Shown here piece after piece: positions 1 through 7,467 of a stretch of 15,455 nt of DNA (position 1 is the first letter of the stretch; each line of letters opens with the position of its first letter). The translations under genes were made by a program, and so were the position numbers. Origin of the DNA: CAZCJA01 sp964499015 (GTDB lineage: Bacteria > Elusimicrobiota > Elusimicrobia > F11); assembly GCA_964499015.1 (NCBI GenBank), contig CAZCJA010000058.1:1-15455 (forward strand), in the 5' to 3' direction. The notes under the pieces are model-generated. The model saw only the letters and a program-made list of their open reading frames with translations. It did no database searches and was not told the origin of the DNA.

Positions 1-81
1 GAGGCCAAGCGGCGCCGACAGCTCGCGCTGGAACACGCGCAGCAGATCTTCGTAAGCGAAAAGGGCCGATAGCGCGGTCAT
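1..81 (-). CDS. 5' end of an unidentified gene, cut by the window edge
   Basis: Only the first 27 codons are present, starting at ATG 81-79 and reading MTALSALFAYEDLLRVFQRE and onward off the left edge. The start codon shares bases with the stop of the preceding solute-binding-protein gene (ATGA overlap), so the two are probably translationally coupled and functionally linked. The visible residues form no signal peptide or membrane helix, so the N-terminus looks cytoplasmic. The family cannot be named from 27 residues. A signalling protein such as a sensor kinase or cyclase would suit the context, but that is only a guess. Confidence 0.55.
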   Translation of the reverse strand, partial: MTALSALFAYEDLLRVFQRELSAPLGL

Positions 82-1394
82 GCGTCCGCCCCCGCGACTG
101 TTTGATCGCCATAACGATGCAGAGACAAAACTTTTTCCATATTTTGACTGGCGAGCGCGGTTTCTTCCGCGAGCAAACGGTCGCCGTATTTTCCGGCACG
201 AATGGACGACAGAATGCGGCCGGACATTTTGGAAATGATCGGTTCAATGGAACCGAGTGTGATCAATCGCGGCAAGCGGCGGGCGTGGCCGATCGAATCC
301 CAAAACACTTTTTTCACCGCGGGATGCCCTTGGAACAATTGCTCCATGCTGGCCAGGCGCGCCGTGAGCGAACCGATCGAACGGGCATGACTCAACTGCC
401 GGCTTGGCTCAACAAGGAAGCGCGTGAGTTCCCAGGCCTGGTCTTTGTGATCGCTCGCTGAGGAAACACCCAAATTGCTTCCGCCCAGAAACGTGTAGCG
501 GCCCTGCGGCCCGGCGGGCATCAGTGCCACGCCGAAATTTTCGGCGACGTCGGGCGAGGCGTAGCGGCTCTCAGGATTGAGCATCGTTTCGATCGGCCAG
601 CTTCCGGAAAATTGCATCGCGTAATGGCCGGTGAAGAAATTCCCCTGCGGCAGCGTCGCGTCAGGCAGCGGCATGAAGCCGCGCTGAATCAGCTCAAAGT
701 AGTAATCGATGCCGCGCACCGTGTTTTGGCTGTTGAGTTCCGAATGGAGAAGGTCCCCCGAACAGAAATCGCCGCCCGCGCCCCAGATCCACGGGGCCAA
801 ATCGTGCATGAGCACCGATAGTTTTTGCCCGGAAAGCGCCAGCGGCGCGACCAAGCGCGGAATGGGCCCGCCGCGCGTCAGAAATTTTTGGATTTCAATG
901 CAGGACTGATAAAACCCTTTCCAATCGTTGAGAGAATCCTCATTCAAGCCGATTTCCTGAAAAACGTCGCGGCGATAGTAGAGCACGCGCAGGTCGATGA
1001 ACCACGGCACGCAGTACATTTCCGGCGCCGCTTCCGATTGCGTGCCCGGGTCCCAAATGTAGGCCGACATGCGGTCCTCTTCGGGTAGAACGCCGTTTTC
1101 CGGCACCGCGTCAAGCGCGCCCAAATACGCGAGCGTCGCCGCCCAGGTCGTGCCGATCTGGATCACGTCGGGCTTCGGACCCATGTAGCGGCCTTTCACC
1201 ACGTCCATCAGCAAACTCCATGCCAGCGACCAGGGATGAATGGTCAGCCGCACTTGGATGTCCGGGTGCTTCCGCTCATACTCATCGATCAGCGGCTGAA
1301 GAATAGAACGGGTGGCAAAACCCGCGTTGGGCATAACCCACAGGTTCAGCTCGGTGCGACCGTTCTTGCGATGATTGCGTCCGTTTATCGCCAT
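78..1394 (-). CDS. ABC-type sugar-binding-protein homologue without a visible signal peptide
   Basis: This 438-residue protein resembles family 1 extracellular solute-binding proteins of sugar ABC importers. Near the N-terminus it has LNLWVMPNAG, then a region like ILQPLIDEYERKHPDIQV and PKPDVIQIGTTW. Later come VPWFIDLRVLYYRRDVF and GHYAMQFSGSWPI, which match the usual fold landmarks (open-close hinge, ligand cleft, GxxAM-GsW segment). Unlike the binding protein at 9288-10580, it begins MAINGRNHRKNGRTELNLW, with no hydrophobic stretch and no lipobox cysteine. The 73 nt upstream offer no signal peptide in any frame: the matching frame meets a TAA, and a nearby ATG frame gives only about 18 codons. 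No good ribosome-binding site precedes ATG 1394, so the exact start is uncertain. It is last in the visible operon and overlaps the next gene by ATGA. I infer a cytoplasmic ligand-sensing role rather than transport. Confidence 0.8.
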   Translation of the reverse strand: MAINGRNHRKNGRTELNLWVMPNAGFATRSILQPLIDEYERKHPDIQVRLTIHPWSLAWSLLMDVVKGRYMGPKPDVIQIGTTWAATLAYLGALDAVPENGVLPEEDRMSAYIWDPGTQSEAAPEMYCVPWFIDLRVLYYRRDVFQEIGLNEDSLNDWKGFYQSCIEIQKFLTRGGPIPRLVAPLALSGQKLSVLMHDLAPWIWGAGGDFCSGDLLHSELNSQNTVRGIDYYFELIQRGFMPLPDATLPQGNFFTGHYAMQFSGSWPIETMLNPESRYASPDVAENFGVALMPAGPQGRYTFLGGSNLGVSSASDHKDQAWELTRFLVEPSRQLSHARSIGSLTARLASMEQLFQGHPAVKKVFWDSIGHARRLPRLITLGSIEPIISKMSGRILSSIRAGKYGDRLLAEETALASQNMEKVLSLHRYGDQTVAGADA

Positions 1395-1467
1395 ATCAAA
1401 TTCGTATCTAAAAATTAAAGCGTTTTACTGGAGCTACCATGGGATGCTCCCCAACTATCCCCATTAT

Positions 1468-2361
1468 TTACTGCTCCCAGCGTACCCCGTCAATATCAAA
1501 AGTTAAAGGCCCATTTGCCCCGTTTAAGATGGCCAATCGGAGTGAAAATGGCACTTCAATTTGGGCGAAGTTGACGGCATTAACACCGCCAAAATTGCCG
1601 ATCAAAACTGTCACTTCCTGCCAATCGTTAACCAGCGCGTTATTAAAGCCTGTCCAATTGGCGTTACTATTGCGGAATGCCGTGTTTGGCGTCGTGTCCT
1701 TGAATTCCACAACAAGCTGATCGCCCATTAGCGCGCGGTGCAACCGAATGAAAAATTTTATTGAGGCAGTAGGGGTGACTCCATTGTCAAAATTGCTTAA
1801 GTCCTTAAATTTTCCAGACGCATTATCGTCAACTGTAACATCCCAAAAATTACCGACGGCTGTTGCGCTTGAACGTAGAAATTTAAGGCCTTCCGGCGAA
1901 AACTCCGTCGATATTTCCTCGATGGTAAGCCCGCCAACGTCAATGTCACTGACCAGCGGCGGCGGCGGCAATCCCTGGTCCGTGTATACGTCAAATTTTG
2001 TCGCTTGATAGGGGTTGCCGACATAGTCAACGACGCCAATTTGCGTGCGCGCGATCGCGTCGCCGAGCGTCGCCAAAATGTTCGCTTGGCCGATGTTCGC
2101 GCCCGCGGTGAACGTCACGCTCGCGCCGATTTCCGGGGCGATCACGCCCGCGGTTGTGGGTGAGACGCTCCATACCGTGTTTTCCGCGCCGGGCCCCGCC
2201 ACCGCTAAACTCACCGTTCCGTTCGGTTCCACAGCCGCGGCCGACGGCGTGACACGAAAAGCAAACGTCGAAACCGTGAGTTTTTCCCGCTTCTCGCAGG
2301 CGCCCAGCGCGAGCAAGAAAAAGGCCAAAAACAGTCTATTCAAACGGTTTAATATCTTCAT
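1468..2361 (-). CDS. Lipoprotein: Ig-like domain plus C-terminal jelly-roll module
   Basis: This is a 297-residue predicted lipoprotein. The signal peptide ends in LALGAC, so Cys22 is the likely lipidated residue. Residues about 30-112 are Thr/Ala/Val-rich and look like a bacterial Ig-like (Big2-type) domain (VTPSAAAVEPNGTVSLAV, WSVSPTTAGV). A PPPPL linker follows near residues 132-136. The C-terminal module contains FDVYTD and ends in TFDIDGVRWEQ, resembling the terminal strand (F-x-D-[DE]-I-x-[YF]-E) of the three jelly-roll proteins upstream in the operon. Carbohydrate binding is inferred from this fold signature and from the transporter context; no binding residues can be named. Base composition changes inside the gene: the N-terminal part is GC-rich and the C-terminal part AT-rich. 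ATG 2361 is preceded by AGGA at a somewhat long spacing. Confidence 0.75.
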   Translation of the reverse strand: MKILNRLNRLFLAFFLLALGACEKREKLTVSTFAFRVTPSAAAVEPNGTVSLAVAGPGAENTVWSVSPTTAGVIAPEIGASVTFTAGANIGQANILATLGDAIARTQIGVVDYVGNPYQATKFDVYTDQGLPPPPLVSDIDVGGLTIEEISTEFSPEGLKFLRSSATAVGNFWDVTVDDNASGKFKDLSNFDNGVTPTASIKFFIRLHRALMGDQLVVEFKDTTPNTAFRNSNANWTGFNNALVNDWQEVTVLIGNFGGVNAVNFAQIEVPFSLRLAILNGANGPLTFDIDGVRWEQ

Positions 2362-2401
2362 TTCAATCGAATCCTAATTAAAATAATGCGTTTCGTGCAA
2401 C

Positions 2402-2989
2402 TTAAAACTTTCGGTCCCAGCTGACGCGCGTTTCCGACGGAGAGAGGGCAAGGTTCATGCCACCGTCGCTGGAGTACAACGGCTTATACGCCTTGTTGTA
2501 CGCGTCAATGATACCAAACGTGTAAAGCACCAGCGCCGCGCCGCCCATGGCCAGCGCCTGCGTGCGTTCATCTTTGTAATCGTCATAGAGAACACCTTCG
2601 CGCGCTCCGGCTTTTTTGTAATCGTTGTATGTGTCGCGCGACGCCGAGTAGCGAATCAAACTCCCCGCGGCCAAACCCACGGTGGTCACAAAAAAGAGCA
2701 GCCCTTTTCCGCTTTCGTTGTTGAACGCTTGTCCCCATCCCGGCACAACCGCCGAACGAACCGCCGCGCTCGACGGACGGCGATCGGTTAAATCAACAAC
2801 ATAGTGGTCGATGTCCGCGCCACTGCCTTGCACACCGAAGATGCGGCCCATCACCGGCTGATTATCGATCACGGGCGCTTCTTGGCGCGAGGGAGGGTTC
2901 AAATACGGCGCGTAGGCGTCTTCTTCGGCGTGAACGGTCGACGGAATAACCAACGCTGTACATACGAGCAATGCGAAAAATTTATTCAT
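2402..2989 (-). CDS. DUF5683-like envelope protein
   Basis: This 195-residue protein has a Sec signal peptide ending VIPSTVHA (cleavage near residue 21). The mature part carries the pattern of DUF5683 proteins: SAVVPGWGQAFNNESGKG (about 79-96), a hydrophobic helix LLFFVTTVGLAAGSLI (97-112), and a YNDYKKA segment. A YDDYKDERTQAL stretch and a second hydrophobic helix (about 147-163, ending FGIIDAYNKAYKP) follow. The C-terminus ends in Phe (SWDRKF), as in proteins with an outer-membrane beta-signal. The molecular function of DUF5683 is not established; an outer-membrane or periplasmic role is inferred. The start overlaps the end of the preceding lipoprotein gene by 8 nt, which supports co-expression with the glycan-binding proteins. 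The family call rests on pattern recognition and needs an HMM match. Confidence 0.7.
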   Translation of the reverse strand: MNKFFALLVCTALVIPSTVHAEEDAYAPYLNPPSRQEAPVIDNQPVMGRIFGVQGSGADIDHYVVDLTDRRPSSAAVRSAVVPGWGQAFNNESGKGLLFFVTTVGLAAGSLIRYSASRDTYNDYKKAGAREGVLYDDYKDERTQALAMGGAALVLYTFGIIDAYNKAYKPLYSSDGGMNLALSPSETRVSWDRKF

Positions 2990-3647
2990 AACGGATATCG
3001 TCCAGGAACACGGTTCCCCCGCCGCCGGCCGCCGTTGTGCCCGACGGCTGCGCGTATTGGAACGTCACGGTGATAAATCCTTTCACGCTATTGAAATCAC
3101 TGGCTGTTGGGATCGACAGCGTGATGTCCTGCCATGTCGCGCCCAACGACGTGATGTTTACCACGGCCGGCACATTGCCGCCGGGGCCGTCGTCCGGACC
3201 TTCAATCCGCACAACCGTGTCGGCGGATAAAAATCCCTTAATTGAAAACGTGAGCGTCGTATAAGTGCCCGCCGATAAATTTTTGCCCGAGGCCGAATCA
3301 AACGTGGTGAAATCCGGCGTGACCAAAAGCTGAAAACCGGCGAACAAATGCTGGGCATAGGCGGGCGCACTGGAAACGTCGTTGCCGTTCCAGGTATAGG
3401 CGATCTGGCGGCCCGGGCGGCTGGCGTCGGTCGCGGACAAATTGATGGATTGATTTTGGCCGCCGGGAACGAAACCCAAACCGCCGCCCGTCTTCAGTTC
3501 GTCGTCGAAGACGACATAGATGCCGCTGGGATCAAATGGAAGGGAACCGCTGGGATTGGGATCGACCAAGCGGTCGATGGGATTGCGTTTGCAGCCGGCG
3601 GCGCCGAGCAAAAAGGCCAGGGCCAAGAAGCGCGCCGCCCGTTTCAT
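2982..3647 (-). CDS. Small lipoprotein with jelly-roll carbohydrate-binding-like module
   Basis: This is a 221-residue predicted lipoprotein with an N-terminal Arg pair, a hydrophobic core and lipobox AAGC (Cys19). One beta-rich domain begins near residue 42 with SGIYVVFDDELK and ends exactly at the C-terminus with GTVFLDDIRYE. Those opening and closing signatures recur in the two upstream paralogues (FAIYSDEFK...FFLDEIVFE and FYVFTEKG...MYVDEIRYE). The middle has alternating strands (TYTTLTFSIKGF, WQDITLSIP) typical of galactose-binding-like or CBM-type beta-sandwiches. The WAGIYW/ANNWG block of the paralogues is not conserved, so it is a divergent member. It starts with ATG overlapping the stop of the OmpA-fusion gene (ATGA) and ends 8 nt inside the DUF5683-like gene. 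Glycan binding is inferred, not shown. Confidence 0.75.
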   Translation of the reverse strand: MKRAARFLALAFLLGAAGCKRNPIDRLVDPNPSGSLPFDPSGIYVVFDDELKTGGGLGFVPGGQNQSINLSATDASRPGRQIAYTWNGNDVSSAPAYAQHLFAGFQLLVTPDFTTFDSASGKNLSAGTYTTLTFSIKGFLSADTVVRIEGPDDGPGGNVPAVVNITSLGATWQDITLSIPTASDFNSVKGFITVTFQYAQPSGTTAAGGGGTVFLDDIRYE

Positions 3648-4840
3648 TTGGCCTTTTCACCGCGCTGGACGGTGATTTCAACGCGGCGGTTTTGCCGGCG
3701 CGCCACGTCGGGAAAGCCGCCGTCTTCCGACATGAGAGGTTTGCTTTCGCCAAGGCCCTTAATGGAAATTTTGCGCGCGTCGACGCCGTTGGCGATCAAA
3801 TAATCGGCGGCGGCTTTGGCGCGTTTCTGCGAGAGCGTTAAATTGGCAGCGGCGGAACCGACCGTGTCGGTGTGGCCTTCAACCAACACTTTTTTAGCGC
3901 TGGAGTCTTTGGCGACGGCGAGAATTTCATTGAGCAAAATCATCGCTTCGTTGCCGAAGGCGTTTTTCGCGCTGTCGAAGACGATCACGCGCTTCACCGG
4001 CTCAGTGGATACCGCGGGCAGGTCGACGGTTTTGGTCGAGGCGGCGGGGACTTCAATGACCGGGGCCGAGTTGATCGGCGCGGCCACAAGCGGCGCGGTG
4101 GATTCGGCCACGGGCTCGGCGGTGGCCGGAACGCTCGGGATTTCATTTCCTTCAAAGACGATTTCATCCAAGAAGAAACGCGCTCCGGACACATTGTCGG
4201 CGCGCTTCACCACAAAAACAAAGCCGCCGATGATGTGGCGCAAATCTTTGCCGTCCAAATCGATCGCGTATTGTTCCCACTTGGTTGAAAGTTTCAGAGG
4301 ACCGACGGAGGCGCGGTCGGAATCGGGATAGGAGCCGGCGGAGATGCCGCCGATGGCGATTTCGGAAATACGCTCGCCGCCTTTATCGCCGCGGACCCAG
4401 AAGGTGAGGCGTTTGGCTCCGGTCAAATTAAAGCCGGCGCCTTTCATCGTGCCCCAGTTGTTGGCGGGCGTCAGCCAGTAAATACCGGCCCAGCCTTCGT
4501 TGCCTTTGCCGGAATAGGTGACGCGCAGCGCGGTGCGGCCTTGCTCGCCACTCGTGAGCGGGGCCGACTCGTACGAAGAAGAAAGTTTAAGGGAATCTCC
4601 GTCGCCCATGTAGCCGCTGGCGATATACGGAGCTGTTTTTTTGAATTCGTCGCTGTAGATGGCAAACGGGAAATTGGCTTTGCGGGCGGGAATGGGAATT
4701 TCCTCGCTCTTGGTGAGCGAGTACTTTTCCGCCTGGCGAATGGGCTTTGCCCGCCCACCCGCCAGGAGAAAAGAACTTCCGAGGAGAAGTAGTCCCCCCG
4801 AAATAATGACGGCTTTATTTTTCGTAACGGATCTCGTCAA
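3644..4840 (-). CDS. Jelly-roll glycan-binding-like domain fused to OmpA C-terminal domain
   Basis: This 398-residue protein has three parts. An N-terminal hydrophobic segment (residues 11-28, after two basic residues) acts as signal peptide or anchor. A jelly-roll domain (about 58-230) runs from FAIYSDEFK through WAGIYWLTPANNWG (117-130) and LTFWVRGDKGGE to FFLDEIVFE. A Pro/Ala/Val-rich linker (about 233-283) leads to an OmpA-like peptidoglycan-binding domain (about 284-393). The last has VEGHTDTVG (Asp325), LSQKRAKAAADYL, GLGESKP and RRQNRRVEIT (Arg385/386), the conserved diaminopimelate-contacting features. It should tether a carbohydrate-binding surface to the cell wall. The only usable start upstream of the signal segment is TTG 4840, which lies inside the previous gene (26-nt overlap) and has no clear ribosome-binding site, so the start is the weak point. 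The jelly-roll is a clear paralogue of the 4815-5513 product. Confidence 0.85.
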   Translation of the reverse strand: MTRSVTKNKAVIISGGLLLLGSSFLLAGGRAKPIRQAEKYSLTKSEEIPIPARKANFPFAIYSDEFKKTAPYIASGYMGDGDSLKLSSSYESAPLTSGEQGRTALRVTYSGKGNEGWAGIYWLTPANNWGTMKGAGFNLTGAKRLTFWVRGDKGGERISEIAIGGISAGSYPDSDRASVGPLKLSTKWEQYAIDLDGKDLRHIIGGFVFVVKRADNVSGARFFLDEIVFEGNEIPSVPATAEPVAESTAPLVAAPINSAPVIEVPAASTKTVDLPAVSTEPVKRVIVFDSAKNAFGNEAMILLNEILAVAKDSSAKKVLVEGHTDTVGSAAANLTLSQKRAKAAADYLIANGVDARKISIKGLGESKPLMSEDGGFPDVARRQNRRVEITVQRGEKAK

Positions 4841-5513
4841 CGTACATCACAACGCCGTCGGGATTGGCGTCCGCGTTCGCCGCGAAGCCGAAGCCACCGA
4901 TGATGTGGGTGAGATCAAGGCCGGTGAGATCAACGGAATACATTTTCCAATCTTTGGTGAGCGTGACCGGGCTGACGGAGGCTTCATCGGAGTCGCCTTC
5001 TTCGGTCTGGCCGGAAATTCCGCCCATAAAGAATTTGTCGATGGTTTCGCCGCCTTTTTCGCCTTTGGCCCAGAACGTCATTTTCTTATAGCCGGTCAGG
5101 TTGTAGCCGCCGCGCTTGTCGCCCCAGTTGTTCGCCGGGTGCTGCCAGTAAATACCGGCCCAGCCGTGGCCCTGTTTGCGATCGCCGGAGTAGGTGATTT
5201 GAAGGCAGGTTTCGTCCTTCTCTTCCACCGCCGCGTCTTTTCCTTTTTTCTTCGGGGCGGCTTTGGCGTCTTTGGGTTTGGCGACGCCCTTGGTCCACCC
5301 ATTGTTAATCTTTAGATCGCCGAAATCTCCCATCCAGCCGGACGGAATATAGTGATTCAAGCGGGACCCTTTTTCCGTGAACACATAGAACACCGCGTCC
5401 GTGTCGCTCGGTTTACCACCCTTGGCCCCTTCTTTGGCGTTGAGGCTGGACGACACCGCTGCAAGGCCTCCCAAGCCGATGAACAACGTCAACATCTTGA
5501 TGCTTTTTGACAT
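4815..5513 (-). CDS. Secreted jelly-roll carbohydrate-binding-like protein
   Basis: This 232-residue protein has a Sec signal peptide (MSKSIK, then LTLFIGLGGLAAVSSSLNA, cleavage near residue 26) and no lipobox. Nearly all the rest is one beta-sandwich domain: FYVFTEKG (42-49), YIPSGWMGDFGDLKI, WAGIYWQHPANNWG (118-131), MTFWAKGEKGGE, LDLTHIIGGFGFAA and the final MYVDEIRYEK. Aligned by eye with residues 58-230 of the OmpA-fusion protein, it is clearly homologous over the full domain. It differs by a Lys/Ala-rich insertion (about residues 78-101) that probably forms a charged, flexible loop. The many conserved Trp/Tyr residues (WAGIYW, NNW) suit stacking against sugar rings, but binding is inferred. 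A strong ribosome-binding site precedes ATG 5513, so it may be produced in large amounts. Confidence 0.8.
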   Translation of the reverse strand: MSKSIKMLTLFIGLGGLAAVSSSLNAKEGAKGGKPSDTDAVFYVFTEKGSRLNHYIPSGWMGDFGDLKINNGWTKGVAKPKDAKAAPKKKGKDAAVEEKDETCLQITYSGDRKQGHGWAGIYWQHPANNWGDKRGGYNLTGYKKMTFWAKGEKGGETIDKFFMGGISGQTEEGDSDEASVSPVTLTKDWKMYSVDLTGLDLTHIIGGFGFAANADANPDGVVMYVDEIRYEK

Positions 5514-5516
5514 GAC

Positions 5517-5525
5517 TTCCTCCCT
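5517..5525 (-). promoter_or_regulatory. Strong Shine-Dalgarno for the secreted jelly-roll gene
   Basis: On the minus strand AAGGGAGGAA lies just before ATG 5513. It is the best ribosome-binding site seen in the window and fixes that start. Most other genes in the block have weak sites or rely on overlaps. Confidence 0.7.
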
Positions 5526-5540
5526 TTTAACTATAGCCAG

Positions 5541-7463
5541 CTAGAACTCTTGAAACTGCAACTGAAAACCAAAGCGATGAGAAAACACAGTGCGGATTTC
5601 GTCGTACGAGCCAAGGGTAGGGGCGACGAACAAACTGTCGTCTTGGCGCGCTGCCAGGTATCCAATATCCCATGTGGTATTGGTGCTGATATTATAACTC
5701 ACACCCGCTCCGAACAACCGGTCAAACGACAATCCGAAGAACGGATGAATGTTGGTCTCGGGACCCCACACACCGGAGCCATAGTGACTCCAGAAGGCGA
5801 AGCGCCGTACTTCTATACGTCCTTCGACGGAGATGTATTCGGTCACCGGCTTCTCCACATCGTCGTCATTCGAGTAAACCGCGCCGAGCATTGCCGGGGA
5901 TTGCCCGCCGGCCACGCCGAATGTCCACGAGCCTGAGCGTGTTTTGCCGCGCGTGAGCAGGCGAACTTCGTGTAGAAAACCGTCCGACGGCCAGGCGCCC
6001 GTGTGCGCGGCGGACTCCCAATGCAAATCCCCTTCCGCGTCATAGTACGTCATGCGGTCGGTGGTGTCGCGATAATCGGACATGCGGTGCTGAAAAGCGA
6101 GCGCAAAGCGGGCGTTCTCTTTTTTGTTCACGTTCCAGCCTTCCAAACGGTGCGGGTCGTACAAGAAAAAATTGGTGTCGCTGGTCGGATCGAACCAGAT
6201 GGTGGTCAGCAAGAAAACGGCTTCGCGATTGGTCCAATCCACGGTGAACGGCGACTCGGGGCCGCGGGGGTTCGAAATCACGTTGCCGATGTTGCTCGGC
6301 GTGCCTTCATAGCGGAACGGGATCGCGCCGTTGACCGGTTTGCGATAGGTGTACTGCGTGTCGAAGCGCCACGATGAAAAGAGGTTGGTGCCGATCAGGA
6401 AATCGATCTGGTCTTTGTTCCCGGCAAGTATGCCCAGGTGCTGAGCTTCGAGGGAGGTGATGAAAAGCTTGTTGGCGACCACCGGCTGAAATTCCAGGCG
6501 CACCTTTCCGCCGTAGCCGTCGCCGCGTTTCGCGGTTTTATCGGAAATCACGCCGTCGTCGTTGATGCTTTCATACATTTCACCGTGGCGGTACGGCTGA
6601 TACAAAACGCCGGCGACAAAACGATGGCCCGATCCATACGGCTTGTCCCACGAGAGCGCGACCGCGTGGCGTTCCGCGTTCTTGTTCAAAATATCCTCGG
6701 AAATATCTTCGTTCTTGGCGACGAGAGTCAGCCGGCTGCGTGAAAACGGCAGCGTCACACGGCCGTAACCGGACTTCTTAAGCCCCCACGCCACTTCGTC
6801 GCCGTACGCCACCGCGGCGTTGCCGCGGCCAAAATCCATGCCGCCTTCGAAGCCGCGCGGAATGTTGCGGCGGCTGATGTTCAAATACTGGTCTTGGTTC
6901 CAATTTTCAGGATGAACGCCGAAATAACCAGAGGAACCGAGATAACCGCTGTCGGGGAATGAGTCGGGATACAAGCGGAAGAAGTCGCCCTGCGCGTACC
7001 AATCGGCGTGGCCGACGCCCGCGTAGCCGTTCACATACCAATCGTCTTTTTTGATTTTGGCTTCAAGCTGGCGGAGGATCAGGATGTGGTCGTTTTCCTC
7101 AGCGTCGCGATTGATGTTGATCGGTCGCCAGAAACGGTTGGCGTAACCGCCTTGAGCGTCGAACAAAACGCGTCCGAAAACATCCTCGCCGATGCGCGTG
7201 GCCACTTCGGTTTTGAGGACGGAACCGAAATCCGACTTCCACGGGCGTTTGTTGTTGCCTTGCTGGCTATAGGTGAAATCGCGGCCGCTTTCTTGAACGT
7301 TGTAGCCGTTGGTTAAGCGATGAGCGACGCCTTCCAGGGAGAGTTCATGGGAGAAACGAAGGGAACCCGGCTCCATAAAAGCGGGCGCATCGACGGCGGA
7401 GTGGGCTGCCGCGACGCTAAAGAAGGAGAGGACGACGAGTGCTTGCAAACGGCCTTGTTTCAA
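5541..7463 (-). CDS. Outer-membrane beta-barrel protein, putative glycan porin
   Basis: This 640-residue protein has a signal peptide (MKQGRLQALVVLSFFSVAAA, cleavage near the following HSA) and no lipobox. The mature sequence alternates aromatic, polar and hydrophobic residues in many short strands (for example GYGRVTLPFSRSRLTLVA, RFAFWSHYGSGVW, TTWDIGYLAARQ). It ends in FGFQLQFQEF, whose C-terminal Phe matches the beta-signal recognised by the BAM machinery. The acidic, Gly/Asn-rich loops fit extracellular loops. No TonB box or plug domain is visible, so a passive or selective porin is more likely than a SusC-type receptor. The start is TTG 7463: the next Met, residue 30, would remove the signal peptide. 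It begins four bases after the permease stop, so it is tied to the sugar importer. I cannot assign it to a named porin family. Confidence 0.8.
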   Translation of the reverse strand: MKQGRLQALVVLSFFSVAAAHSAVDAPAFMEPGSLRFSHELSLEGVAHRLTNGYNVQESGRDFTYSQQGNNKRPWKSDFGSVLKTEVATRIGEDVFGRVLFDAQGGYANRFWRPININRDAEENDHILILRQLEAKIKKDDWYVNGYAGVGHADWYAQGDFFRLYPDSFPDSGYLGSSGYFGVHPENWNQDQYLNISRRNIPRGFEGGMDFGRGNAAVAYGDEVAWGLKKSGYGRVTLPFSRSRLTLVAKNEDISEDILNKNAERHAVALSWDKPYGSGHRFVAGVLYQPYRHGEMYESINDDGVISDKTAKRGDGYGGKVRLEFQPVVANKLFITSLEAQHLGILAGNKDQIDFLIGTNLFSSWRFDTQYTYRKPVNGAIPFRYEGTPSNIGNVISNPRGPESPFTVDWTNREAVFLLTTIWFDPTSDTNFFLYDPHRLEGWNVNKKENARFALAFQHRMSDYRDTTDRMTYYDAEGDLHWESAAHTGAWPSDGFLHEVRLLTRGKTRSGSWTFGVAGGQSPAMLGAVYSNDDDVEKPVTEYISVEGRIEVRRFAFWSHYGSGVWGPETNIHPFFGLSFDRLFGAGVSYNISTNTTWDIGYLAARQDDSLFVAPTLGSYDEIRTVFSHRFGFQLQFQEF

Positions 7464-7467
7464 GCAG

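Noticed and set aside
1438..1465. Terminator hairpin after the jelly-roll lipoprotein
   Set aside because: Only a 5-bp GGAGC/GCTCC pair with an 11-nt loop and no U-run beyond it, so it is too weak to call.
1395..1467. Small gene of about 18 codons (MGIVGEHP...) between two genes
   Set aside because: It has no ribosome-binding site, no recognisable pattern and low-GC sequence. The gap more likely holds only a junction or weak promoter.
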